This document shows, in pieces, positions 16,469-23,879 of a DNA stretch of 64,000 bases. The number at the start of each line of letters is the position of its first letter. The first letter of the stretch is position 1. The stretch comes from Haloferax gibbonsii ATCC 33959. Its GTDB lineage: Archaea; Halobacteriota; Halobacteria; Halobacteriales; Haloferacaceae. Below the pieces are notes generated by a model. It did not search any database and was not told where the DNA came from. It saw only the letters and a program-made list of their open reading frames with translations. The position numbers were made by a program, and so were the translations under genes. The stretch is taken from the NCBI RefSeq assembly GCF_000336775.1, contig NZ_AOLJ01000024.1, forward strand, positions 113,692 to 177,691. Reading direction: 5' to 3'.

Positions 16469-17254
16469 GTGACGAACACGCAGCTGACACTCGTCCAAAT
16501 CGACAACTACGGGCCGTGGACGGTCACCCCGGACCCGCGGCGGGAGATGGACCTCCAGACGCTCCAGTCGCGGCTCTTCGCCGACTTGGCCCAGTTCGTC
16601 GGCTCTCGCGACGGGTACGCGTTTTTCACCCGGTTCGACAACATGGTCGCGGTCACGAACGGACTCGACCGCGACGACCACGAACTGCTGCAGGAATCTA
16701 TCGGAAATCGCTATCCCGTAACGCTCAGTCTCGGTATCGGCGTCGACCGGTCGCCCGCGGTCGCGCTCGAACGCGCCACCGACCGCATCCAGCGCGCCGG
16801 AAGCGCACAGGACGGCGACCGCCGCGAGGTGCTCTCCGGGGAGACGCTCCCCGAGGCCGACCGCTCGGCGACCGACCTCCAAATCGCGCACTTCGACGTG
16901 AACGACGCGACCGGCAAGTACACCGACCGCCTCAACGAGTTCGACACGTTCATCCACATCGAACAGGGCTACGCGTCGCTCATGCGCTACCTGCGTGAGG
17001 AACACGGCGCGCTGTCGTTCTTCGTCGGCGGCGACAACATCATCTCGGTCACGCCCGACCTCACCGAAGACCAGTACCGCGACGCCATCGACCACGTCGA
17101 GGCCGAGGCGGACGTGGAACTCAAAGTCGGCGTCGGCACGGCGTCGAACGCCCACGAGGCCGGCTTCGCGGCGAAGCACGCGCTCGAAGACTGCCGCCAC
17201 CGCGGCACGACCGTCGAGTTCGCCGACGCCGCGGTTGAGACCGCAGACGACTGA
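16469..17254 (+). CDS. arfA: Archaeal GTP cyclohydrolase III (IIa type)
   Basis: This enzyme converts GTP to the formamidopyrimidine FAPy-nucleotide, the first step toward riboflavin and coenzyme F420 in archaea. The 261-residue protein shows the two GGDEF/cyclase-like repeats typical of the family: TLVQIDNYGPWTVTPDPRR with FTRFDNMVAVTNG and LSLGIGV, then IAHFDVND with FFVGGDNIISV and KVGVGTA. The start is a GTG because the conserved TNTQLTLVQIDN begins there, with a TATA-like patch 25 bases upstream. It is followed after 3 bases by the MDR gene. The next enzyme in the pathway, ArfB, appears to be encoded at 60.6 kb. Confidence 0.93.
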   Translation: MTNTQLTLVQIDNYGPWTVTPDPRREMDLQTLQSRLFADLAQFVGSRDGYAFFTRFDNMVAVTNGLDRDDHELLQESIGNRYPVTLSLGIGVDRSPAVALERATDRIQRAGSAQDGDRREVLSGETLPEADRSATDLQIAHFDVNDATGKYTDRLNEFDTFIHIEQGYASLMRYLREEHGALSFFVGGDNIISVTPDLTEDQYRDAIDHVEAEADVELKVGVGTASNAHEAGFAAKHALEDCRHRGTTVEFADAAVETADD

Positions 17255-17257
17255 ACG

Positions 17258-18256
17258 ATGGAGGGTCGCGCGGTCTACTTCGTGGCCCCCGAACGCGTCG
17301 AGGTCCGCGACCGCGACGTTCCCGCCCCCGGACCGGAGGAGGTCCGCGTCCGCACCCTGACCTCCGCCGTGAGCTCCGGGACCGAGCGACTCGTCTACCG
17401 CGGCGAGGCCCCGACCGACCTCGCCGCCGACGAGTCCATCGCGGCACTCGACGGCGACCTCTCGTTTCCGCTCCGCTACGGCTACGCCGCCGTCGGCGAA
17501 ATCGAGGCCGTCGGCGACGACGTGCCCGACTCGCGGCTCGGAAGCCGCGTCTTCGCGTTCAACCCCCACGAGAGCCGATTTCTGGCGTCCCCCTCGGAAC
17601 TCATCTCCGTCCCCGACGACGTGACCGACGAGCGCGCCGCGCTCCTGCCGACGATGGAGACCGCGCTCAACTTCGTGATGGACGGTCGACCGCTCATCGG
17701 CGAACACGTCGTCGTCTTCGGACAGGGCGTCGTCGGCCTCGTGACCACCGCGCTCCTCGCGCAGTTCCCGCTCGGGAGCCTGACCGCGGTCGACTGCGTG
17801 GCCGAGCGCCGGGCCATCGCCGAGAGTCTGGGTGCCGACGAGGCGGTCCACCCCGAGTCGCTGGACGCCCCCGCCGACGGGGCCGACCTGACGCTCGAAC
17901 TCTCGGGCGACCCCGACGCGCTCGACGACGCCCTGTCGGTGACGCGGTACGACGGCCGGGTCGTCGTCGGGTCGTGGTACGGGACCAAGCCCGCCACGCT
18001 CGACCTCGGCGGGCGGTTCCACCGCTCGCGCATCAGCGTCGAGAGCAGTCAGGTCAGCACCATCGACCCCGACCTCCGTGGGCGCTGGGACGCCGACCGC
18101 CGTTTTTCGCTGGCGTGGGACCACCTCGAAGACCTCCCCTTGGACCCGCTCGTGACCCACCGAATCGGCGTCGAGTCCGCCGAGCGCGCCTACCGACTCC
18201 TCGAAGACGCCCCCGACGAGGCCGTCCAAATCCTCTTTACCTACCGGGACGCTTGA
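17258..18256 (+). CDS. MDR-superfamily oxidoreductase (zinc-site-less alcohol dehydrogenase-like)
   Basis: This 332-residue medium-chain dehydrogenase/reductase has the GroES-like N-terminal half (VSSGTERLVYRGE) and a Rossmann half with VVVFGQGVVGLVTTALLAQ and a following Asp in TAVDCVAERRAIAESLGAD. The cysteine of the catalytic zinc site is replaced in SSGTERL, as in BchC-like members, so it is unlikely to be a classical alcohol dehydrogenase. It starts 3 bases after the GTP cyclohydrolase stop and ends 6 bases before the PTPS-like gene. That position implies a step on a pterin or related intermediate, but its reaction is unknown. Confidence 0.85.
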   Translation: MEGRAVYFVAPERVEVRDRDVPAPGPEEVRVRTLTSAVSSGTERLVYRGEAPTDLAADESIAALDGDLSFPLRYGYAAVGEIEAVGDDVPDSRLGSRVFAFNPHESRFLASPSELISVPDDVTDERAALLPTMETALNFVMDGRPLIGEHVVVFGQGVVGLVTTALLAQFPLGSLTAVDCVAERRAIAESLGADEAVHPESLDAPADGADLTLELSGDPDALDDALSVTRYDGRVVVGSWYGTKPATLDLGGRFHRSRISVESSQVSTIDPDLRGRWDADRRFSLAWDHLEDLPLDPLVTHRIGVESAERAYRLLEDAPDEAVQILFTYRDA

Positions 18257-18262
18257 CAGTTC

Positions 18263-18640
18263 ATGTACCGCGTCTCGGTTCGCAGGGACCTCATCGCCCA
18301 GCACTACCTGACGGTTCCGAACCCCGGGCCGGAGGGTGAGCTCCACTCCCACGCGTTCACCGTCGAGGTCGAACTCTCGGGCCCCGAACTCGACGAGTAC
18401 GGCTATCTCGTCGATATCGACGACGTGAAGGCCGCGCTGGACGCGACGCTGTCTCGCTACCGCGACGAGACCATGAACGAACTCGTCGAGTTCGCCGGGC
18501 AGAACCCGAGCGTCGAGCGGTTCGCCCGCGAGGTGTGCGAACAGTTCGTCGAGGCGGCGTCACTCGACGCGCCCCAACACGTCTCCGTTCGCATCTGGGA
18601 GGACGACACCGCGAGCGCGACCTACGAGACCCCGCTCTGA
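18263..18640 (+). CDS. 6-pyruvoyl-tetrahydropterin synthase family protein lacking the usual cysteine
   Basis: This 125-residue protein of the PTPS/QueD fold has zinc ligands H14 (AQHYL), H28 and H30 (ELHSHAF). YGYLVDIDDVKAAL and ETMNELVEF match the family's later motifs. In QueD and PTPS-II a catalytic Cys lies four residues before the HxH pair; here that position is E24, as reported for PTPS-III-type enzymes. This suggests a reaction on 7,8-dihydroneopterin-like substrates different from queuosine synthesis. The gene lies between the MDR oxidoreductase and the glycosyltransferase with gaps of 6 and 1 bases. Confidence 0.88.
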   Translation: MYRVSVRRDLIAQHYLTVPNPGPEGELHSHAFTVEVELSGPELDEYGYLVDIDDVKAALDATLSRYRDETMNELVEFAGQNPSVERFAREVCEQFVEAASLDAPQHVSVRIWEDDTASATYETPL

Positions 18641-18641
18641 C

Positions 18642-19739
18642 GTGCGGGTCGGAATCGTCGTCTACGGCCCGCTCGACGACCGCTCGGGCGGTTATCGCTA
18701 CGACTCCGAACTCGTCGATGGGCTCCGCGCCGCCGGCGACGACGTGACCGTCGTCTCGCTCCCCGAGCGGTCGTACCGAAAGCGACTCCGAGACAACGTC
18801 TCCGCCGCGCGTCGCCTCCGCGGCCTCGACGTGGACGTGCTCTTGCAAGACGAACTGTGCCACCCCTCGCTGGTCGGCGCGAACGCCGCGCTCGACGACG
18901 ACGTCCCGGTCGTCTCTGTCGTCCACCACCTCAACTCGCTGGAGCGCTTCCGGGCGTGGCGACGACACGCCAGACGCGCCGTCGAGACCCGGTATCTCCG
19001 CTCCGCGGACGCGTTCGTGTTCAACAGCGAGACGACGAAGGAGACGGTCGCGGCCGTCACCGACCCCGAACCGAGCGTCGTGGCGCGCCCGGCCGGCGAC
19101 CGCTTTTCGTCGTTCGGCGCGCCCCTCGGGGACGACGAGATACGGGCCCGCGCCGCCGACGGGCCGCTCCGGGTCGTCACGGTCTGTAACCTCGAACCCC
19201 GGAAGAACGTCGACGGCCTGCTCCGCGGGCTGGCCCGCGTCCGCGGCGACTGGGAGCTGACGGTCGTCGGCGCGGCGGTCGACGCCGACTACGCCGACTC
19301 GCTTTCGGACCTCGCCGCCGACAGCGGCATCGACGACCGCGTGACCTTCGCGGGCCGGCTGTCGGACGCCGACCTCGCCGCGACGCTCCGGGAGTCCCAC
19401 CTGTTCGCGCTCCCCTCCCACTACGAGGGGTTCGGCATCGCCGCGGTCGAGGCGATGGGGTTCGGCCTGCCGGCGCTCGTCTCCTCGGCCGGCGGCGCGA
19501 GCGAACTCGTCACCCACCGACAGGACGGCTTCGTCGTGGACCCGACCGATTCGGCCGAACTCACCGACGCCGTGGCTCCGCTGTGTCGGAACCGTCGGCG
19601 ACTGCTGTCGCTCTCGCTTTCGGCCCGCGACCGCTTTCTCGCGCACCCGACGTGGGACGAGACGGCCGCGGAGATTCGCTCGTTTTTGTTAGACCTCGTC
19701 GACGCCGACGACGCGGGGTCGCACGGGGCCCACGAGTAG
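18642..19739 (+). CDS. Family 4 glycosyltransferase
   Basis: This 365-residue GT-B fold enzyme has the N-terminal VGIVVYGPLDDRSGGYRYD. Its C-terminal nucleotide-sugar domain shows VVTVCNLEPRKNVDGLLRG, VTFAGRLSDADLAATLRESHLFALPSHYEG and the EX7E element FGIAAVEAMGFGLPALVSS, followed by GGASELV. The start is a GTG one base after the PTPS-like stop, so the two are almost certainly co-translated. The sugar and acceptor are unknown. Its place in a pterin-type cluster raises the possibility that a pterin is glycosylated. Confidence 0.9.
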   Translation: MRVGIVVYGPLDDRSGGYRYDSELVDGLRAAGDDVTVVSLPERSYRKRLRDNVSAARRLRGLDVDVLLQDELCHPSLVGANAALDDDVPVVSVVHHLNSLERFRAWRRHARRAVETRYLRSADAFVFNSETTKETVAAVTDPEPSVVARPAGDRFSSFGAPLGDDEIRARAADGPLRVVTVCNLEPRKNVDGLLRGLARVRGDWELTVVGAAVDADYADSLSDLAADSGIDDRVTFAGRLSDADLAATLRESHLFALPSHYEGFGIAAVEAMGFGLPALVSSAGGASELVTHRQDGFVVDPTDSAELTDAVAPLCRNRRRLLSLSLSARDRFLAHPTWDETAAEIRSFLLDLVDADDAGSHGAHE

Positions 19740-19794
19740 CCGCCGCGGGCGCAGAAACGCACAGGGGGCGCACTCGGAGGCGACCGGTACGGTC

Positions 19795-20280
19795 TCAGTC
19801 GAGGTCGACGCGGACCCACTCTTGGAGCGTGAAGCCCTCGTAGTCGGTTTCGTCGTCGAGTTCCCACTCGTCGTCGTCCCACTCGGGGTAGAACGTGTCG
19901 CCCTCGTACTCGCCGGGGACGCGGCTCAGCACCATCCGGTCGAGGTGCGGTTGGAACAGCGCGTAGATGGCGGCCCCGCCGATGACGTAGGCCGTCTCCG
20001 CGCCCAGCGACTCCGCGATGTCGACCGCGTCCTCGACGCTCGCCGCGCGGTGAGCGGTGTCGACCGAAAACGACCGCTCGCTTCGGCTCATGACGATTTG
20101 GGCGCTCCCCGGCAGGTCGTCGAGCATCGACTCGAACGTCGTCCGACCGAGCACCACCGGGTCGTCGGCGATGCGGGCGCGGTACTGCTCCTTGTCGGCG
20201 GGGATGCTCGGCCACGGGAGTTCGCCGTCGCGGCCGATGACGCGGTTCTCGGCGAGCGCGGCGACAGAGACGAGTTCCAT
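19795..20280 (-). CDS. folA: Dihydrofolate reductase
   Basis: This enzyme reduces dihydrofolate to tetrahydrofolate with NADPH. The 161-residue protein begins [23 protein letters not shown], the invariant N terminus of DHFR. Next come [19 protein letters not shown] and the nucleotide-binding [13 protein letters not shown], and it closes with a highly acidic halophilic tail. It is convergent with the glycosyltransferase of the pterin-type cluster, so the pterin theme runs through both transcription units. Confidence 0.96.
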   Translation of the reverse strand: MELVSVAALAENRVIGRDGELPWPSIPADKEQYRARIADDPVVLGRTTFESMLDDLPGSAQIVMSRSERSFSVDTAHRAASVEDAVDIAESLGAETAYVIGGAAIYALFQPHLDRMVLSRVPGEYEGDTFYPEWDDDEWELDDETDYEGFTLQEWVRVDLD

Positions 20281-20383
20281 CACTCTCACGTCGGGCGCGT
20301 GAGAGAAAATCGTTGTGCAGCGCCGGCGTCGCCCGGGGACCGTCCCGGCGTCGTCGGACCTTCGACAACCAACGGACCGAGGC

Positions 20384-20764
20384 TCAGCCGCCCCGGTCGA
20401 CGATTCGCCGGCAGTCCTCGATGAACTGGAGGAGGTCCGTCCCGGCGTCGGTCCCGATGCTGATGATGATTCGCTCCGCCTCGGAGAAGGGAAACTGCAG
20501 GACGAACGCGTTCTCGTAGTAGTGGACCACGGCGCGGCGCTCGCCGATGGGATGGGTGTCGATGCCGGGCGTCGCAAACGGCGTCTCGACGCGGAGGTCG
20601 GAGACGACTTCGGTCAACGTCTCTTTGGTGTATCGCTCCGAGAGGTCGTCGCGGAGATACTCCAGTTCGTACCCGTCGTCGTCGGCGATGACAACCGTCC
20701 GGAGTCCGTCGCCGATTCGCCTGCTCAGATACGCCGCGAGTCGGCGCGCTGTGTCCCGTACCAT
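20384..20764 (-). CDS. Hypothetical soluble protein
   Basis: This 126-residue protein is of a family I do not recognise by name. It begins [19 protein letters not shown] and continues with predicted alpha/beta structure ([20 protein letters not shown], then [16 protein letters not shown] and [13 protein letters not shown]). There are no cysteines or transmembrane segments. The ATG at 20764 is preferred over one at 20845 because an AT-rich box on the minus strand (about 20787-20797, around AAACTATA) stands 25-30 bases upstream of it. It is divergent from the small membrane protein gene at 20869. Confidence 0.7.
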   Translation of the reverse strand: MVRDTARRLAAYLSRRIGDGLRTVVIADDDGYELEYLRDDLSERYTKETLTEVVSDLRVETPFATPGIDTHPIGERRAVVHYYENAFVLQFPFSEAERIIISIGTDAGTDLLQFIEDCRRIVDRGG

Positions 20765-20868
20765 ACCGCGCCGTCGCTCCAAGCGCCTATAGTTTATTGG
20801 TATCTTTGTGGTATCGGAACCGAACCGAACGCCAATAGTTTTCAAACGAGCGACAACAACTGCGGGGT

Positions 20869-21126
20869 ATGGAGAAGCAACCGCGGGACGTCCGGCGCGA
20901 CGGCGCGTTAGTCCTCCTCGGGCTCGCGGGGTTGGTCGCGCTTCAGGTGTTGGTCCCCAGGGACTCGGTCACGGGGGTTGCCGAGATGTTTCGGGGCGGC
21001 CTCTTCGGCGGGTCCATCTCGGTGATGGCGGCGGGCGTCTTCCGCGTGCCCGACGAGCAGGCGTTTCGGTTGACGGCCGCGGTGGCCGTGGGGTTCGCGC
21101 TGGGTTCCCTCGTGTTTCTACTGTGA
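20869..21126 (+). CDS. Small membrane protein
   Basis: This 85-residue protein starts with a charged MEKQPRDVRRDG. A hydrophobic segment (about residues 13-28), a Gly-rich middle (FRGGLFGGSISVMAAGV) and a last hydrophobic segment (about 68-85) follow. Its family is unknown. An AT element (CAATAGTTTTC, about 20833-20843) precedes it at about 30 bases, supporting the ATG start. Confidence 0.65.
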   Translation: MEKQPRDVRRDGALVLLGLAGLVALQVLVPRDSVTGVAEMFRGGLFGGSISVMAAGVFRVPDEQAFRLTAAVAVGFALGSLVFLL

Positions 21127-21321
21127 GGGTCGCTTCGTGGCTCTCGGGGATAACCTGTGCTGGCTGGCCTACCGAGCTGTTAATCCGTCCTCCACAACGG
21201 CGCTGCCGCTCTTCTCTGGTGGAGAATCGCTCACAGAGAACGCACCTCCCGGTTTCCGCTAAACCGGCGGTACAGCGCTGCTGCTCCTTGTTAAAACCCT
21301 GCGAAAGGATTAAGGTTAGAG
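21127..21321. other. Non-coding stretch beside tRNA-Trp, with hairpin and possible transposon remnant
   Basis: The 195 bases between the small membrane protein and the tRNA 3' end contain a perfect 7-bp hairpin, CCGGTTT-CCGCT-AAACCGG, at 21249-21267. On the minus strand, bases just past the hairpin read as a short open frame ending in SAVVEDGLTAR and a stop. This resembles the tail of haloarchaeal TnpB-type transposases with their structured 3' RNA, but no protein core is left. The resemblance is from memory and weak. Confidence 0.25.
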
Positions 21322-21498
21322 TGGGGCCGGAGGGATTTGAACCCCCGATCGACTGATATCTCCGGTGGGCACCTCGGAACTCCAGAGGGTCGTCAACACG
21401 ACCGATGATCAGTCGGCCGCTCAGTATATCAGCTGGAGTGTCGTCCCGGGCGCCAAGCCTCTGGAGTCAGTCGCCATGCCGGGCTTGGCCACAGCCCC
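21322..21498 (-). tRNA. trnW: tRNA-Trp (anticodon CCA) with 103-base intron
   Basis: On the minus strand the acceptor GGGGCTG (21498-21492) pairs with CGGCCCC followed by discriminator A (21322). The D arm is GCCA/TGGC, the anticodon stem ACTGA/TCAGT carries loop CT-CCA-G/A, and the T arm GGGGG/CCCTC carries TTCAAAT. The exons are 21461-21498 (38 nt) and 21322-21357 (36 nt). The intron (21358-21460) splits positions 37 and 38, the standard archaeal site cut by the tRNA endonuclease at a bulge-helix-bulge. CCA is not encoded. Only the CCA anticodon fits Trp. Confidence 0.96.
21358..21460 (-). ncRNA. tRNA-Trp intron acting as box C/D methylation guide
   Basis: The intron of halophile pre-tRNA-Trp is known to guide its own 2'-O-methylation. 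Here the boxes can be placed as a C-like GGGACGA (21441-21447), D' CTGA (21421-21424), C' GTTGACGA (21390-21397) and D-like CCGA (21374-21377). The 7 nt before D' (21426-21432, CTGATAT) pair with the 3' splice-site region so that the fifth base upstream of D' faces U39. The 7 nt at 21379-21385 (CTGGAGT) pair with ACTCCAG of the anticodon loop so that the fifth base before D faces C34. The predicted products are Um39 and Cm34, as reported for Haloferax. Confidence 0.85.
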
Positions 21499-21554
21499 GA
21501 TTCGTGCTGTCTGCACTCTCTCGTATGGCGATTTTTCTTAAAGGGGTTTCGATT

Positions 21555-21782
21555 CTACTCGTCGCGGTCGTCGTCGGCCCAGTCGCACTCCTGGCACTTG
21601 TAGGCCGTCACGAACTCCGTCACGCTCGGCATGTAGCCCACCTGGATGACGTTCTCGCCGCACTCCGGGCAGTCGAAGTCGGCGTCCTGAATCGGCTCGG
21701 CGTCCATCGGGCGCTCGCCCTCGACGAGTTCGGCGAGCGTCTCGGGCGTGACCATCCGTCCTTGTACGACGCGGTTGCTCAT
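21555..21782 (-). CDS. Small zinc-ribbon protein (DUF5795-like)
   Basis: This 75-residue protein starts MSNRVVQGRMVTPETLAELV. The second half has two Cys pairs, CPECG (C38/C41) and CQEC (C64/C67), about 23 residues apart with beta-strand spacing typical of a zinc ribbon, and it ends acidic. From memory it corresponds to a haloarchaeal DUF5795 family of the same size; its function is unknown. The start at MSNRV excludes a basic N-terminal extension encoded upstream. It lies 57 bases beyond the tRNA 5' end and is read in the same direction. Confidence 0.78.
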   Translation of the reverse strand: MSNRVVQGRMVTPETLAELVEGERPMDAEPIQDADFDCPECGENVIQVGYMPSVTEFVTAYKCQECDWADDDRDE

Positions 21783-21875
21783 ACCCGTGCAACCGTCCCG
21801 AAGTAAGTAAGCCCTCCGCCAGCGGTTGGAGTCCACGTCGCCGCGGGCGTCCGCGCGGCCGCACCCCGGTCCGGT

Positions 21876-22262
21876 TCAGGGCGTCGCAACCGTCACGGAC
21901 CGGGTGCGCGGGCCGTCGCACTCCACGAGGAGGACGGACTGCCACCGACCGAGGTCGAGGCCGCCGTCCGCGACCGGTATCGAGACGCCGTTGCCGACGA
22001 GGAGCGCCCGGAGGTGCGAGTCGGCGTTGTCGTCGAGTTCGTCGTGGTCCCAGCCGTCGTCGGGGACCGCCTCGGCGAGCATCGACTCGATGTCGCCGAG
22101 CAGCCGCGATTCGGCCTCGTTGACGCAGACGCCGGCGGTGGTGTGTTTCGAGAAAACCGTACAGACGCCGTCGTAGCTCGCGGGCACCGCGTCGGCGACT
22201 TCGTCCGTCACGTCGATGACCTGAAGCCGGCGCTCGGTTCGAACGTCGAAGGTCCGTCGCAT
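21876..22262 (-). CDS. YjbQ/UPF0047 family protein (secondary thiamine-phosphate synthase type)
   Basis: This 128-residue protein has the family motifs VCTVFSKHTTAGVCVNEAE (His and Glu of the putative metal site) and PDDGWDHDELDDNADSHLRALLVGNGVSIPV (HD..H pattern). It ends GRWQSVLLVECDGPRTRSV. Members show weak thiamine-phosphate synthase activity in bacteria, so the annotated function is provisional. The length is complete for the family. It is 42 bases downstream of the membrane protein gene at 22305 on the same strand. Confidence 0.9.
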   Translation of the reverse strand: MRRTFDVRTERRLQVIDVTDEVADAVPASYDGVCTVFSKHTTAGVCVNEAESRLLGDIESMLAEAVPDDGWDHDELDDNADSHLRALLVGNGVSIPVADGGLDLGRWQSVLLVECDGPRTRSVTVATP

Positions 22263-22304
22263 GCGACGGGGTTCGTCGGCCGGGAGAAAAAGTCGACCGG
22301 CGGA

Positions 22305-23279
22305 TTACAGCCAGGGCGCGCGGGACTCCTCTTCGCCGGGGTAGCCGTACCCCGGCTCCGAGTCGTCGTCGGTCTCGTCCGCGTTGTCGACCAACGCCTC
22401 GTAGTCCTCGGACGACTCGACGTCGTCGCCGCCGTCTGCGACCGGGCCGGCCGCGGCCGCGCCGTTCGCGTTCGGCGTGGCCGATTCGGGGTCGGACGCG
22501 TCGTCGACGAACTCGTCGAGGTCCGCACCGTCGGAGCCGGGGTCGAACGCGAACAGCGCGGTGACGCCGAGGACGCCGAGAGCGACGGGGGCCTGCGTCG
22601 GCATCAGGCCGAGCACGTCGAGCGCCAGCATGCCGAGGGCGACCGAGCTACCGAAGCGGAAGAGGTCGATGTCGACGTTGCCGCGGAGCCGCGGGGCGAA
22701 CAGCGCGATGGCACCGGCGAAGCCGACGCCCGTGCCGGCCGCCGCGCCGGCGCTGAGCAGGCGCATCGGGTCGGGGTTGACGATGAGCTCGAACCCGGCG
22801 GGATTGAAGCTCGCGACGAGGCCGAGACCGATGATGATGCTCGGCGACGGCAGGTACTCGCCGACCTTCGAGGAGGCCGTCTTCGCCGCCACGGCCAGGA
22901 TGACGAGGCCGGCGAAGCGGTGGAACACCTCGAAGTTCAGGAGCGTCTCGATGGTCTCCGCGACGGCGGCCTCGGCGACCGCGACCGGGATGAGCAACGC
23001 GCCGAGCAGGAGGATGGACGTGAGCTGTTCGCGGCGCGTGCCGTCCATCTCGGCGAGGATGACCGCGACCGTCGCGGACCCACCGAAGATGAGCAGGCCG
23101 GTCTGGAGGATGCCCGCGACCGAGGGGTCGCCCGCTGAGGTCGTCAGCGCCCCCGCGATGATGAGCGCGGGGAAGATGCCGTCGATGAGGGGAAGCCCCA
23201 TGACGGTTGCGAGCAGACGGGTGGCACCCCCTACCTGTTGCTCGAGGCGAAGGGCGACCGGGTGGCGTGAGACACTCAT
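22305..23279 (-). CDS. Haloarchaeal polytopic membrane protein (DUF5794-like)
   Basis: This 324-residue protein has about seven hydrophobic segments spread over residues 20-250 (for instance LPLIDGIFPALIIAGAL, ILLLGALLIPVAVAEAA, VALGMLALDVLGLMP). A long acidic, disordered C-terminal tail (about 255-324) is rich in Asp, Ser and Glu and ends YGYPGEEESRAPWL. No transporter signature is visible. From memory it fits DUF5794, known only in halophiles. The tail suggests a cytoplasmic interaction segment, but nothing more can be inferred. The 600 bases upstream are gene-free. Confidence 0.78.
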   Translation of the reverse strand: MSVSRHPVALRLEQQVGGATRLLATVMGLPLIDGIFPALIIAGALTTSAGDPSVAGILQTGLLIFGGSATVAVILAEMDGTRREQLTSILLLGALLIPVAVAEAAVAETIETLLNFEVFHRFAGLVILAVAAKTASSKVGEYLPSPSIIIGLGLVASFNPAGFELIVNPDPMRLLSAGAAAGTGVGFAGAIALFAPRLRGNVDIDLFRFGSSVALGMLALDVLGLMPTQAPVALGVLGVTALFAFDPGSDGADLDEFVDDASDPESATPNANGAAAAGPVADGGDDVESSEDYEALVDNADETDDDSEPGYGYPGEEESRAPWL

Positions 23280-23879
23280 TCGATGTTACTGGCCTTCACC
23301 ATGGCCCAAGCGGCGATACGAACGCAATTCGGACAGGGGCGTGCTGGCGCTCTGCACGCGAAGCCCATTTCGTCCGAAATTGAACTCCCGTTTAAATGTC
23401 TGCCACATCGCTGTAAAGAGAATGCCGGAGTCGGAGGTCGTTTGACCGGCAATGCGCGATGCGGCGGGACGCGTGGAGTCCATACAAGATTACATTAGGA
23501 CAGGAGTATTAAACGTTGTGTGGGATACGACCGCATGGACCATAGGTATCTCTGTCTACCTTATAAAAAGAGCTGAAGATTCGTCGGATATAGATTGAAA
23601 TCTCGAAGATACCGTGGTACAAGTTCGTGAATATGGTGATTATTCACGATGGTCTTGTGGTTCGGTACACCGTGACGAGGGGACGAACACCCCCGAGCGG
23701 TCGCGGCCGACGGCGTCCGTCGCTCGCGGGTGTCGTCACGTGTTCTGGCGGTCGTCTCGGTCCGCCGGCGATGCGAAGAATAATCACGCACATGCATATA
23801 TCACCGAACTGGTTTGCGATACATCGACACGCCCGTGCTATCTCGCAACCCTTTTGTCGTCGCCGCAACCACGCTTGAT
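23280..23879. other. 600-base gene-free region upstream of guaB
   Basis: This is the longest non-coding gap in the window. Bases 23480-23660 are AT-richer than the surroundings and contain a strong TATA-like CTTATAAAAAG (23559-23569, plus strand) without a convincing gene behind it. A TTTAAA patch near 23390 could serve the membrane protein on the minus strand, and AACCCTTTTG (23847-23856) stands about 25-33 bases before guaB. Short frames exist (for example 23627-23878) but run through the guaB promoter and have poor codon usage. An unannotated RNA is possible. Confidence 0.45.

Noticed and set aside
20808-21356. Plus-strand frame ending GPEGFEPPID
   Set aside because: The C-terminal GPEGFEPP is the usual artefact of reading antisense through the T arm of a tRNA; the frame also runs through the divergent promoter region and covers the small membrane protein gene in another frame.
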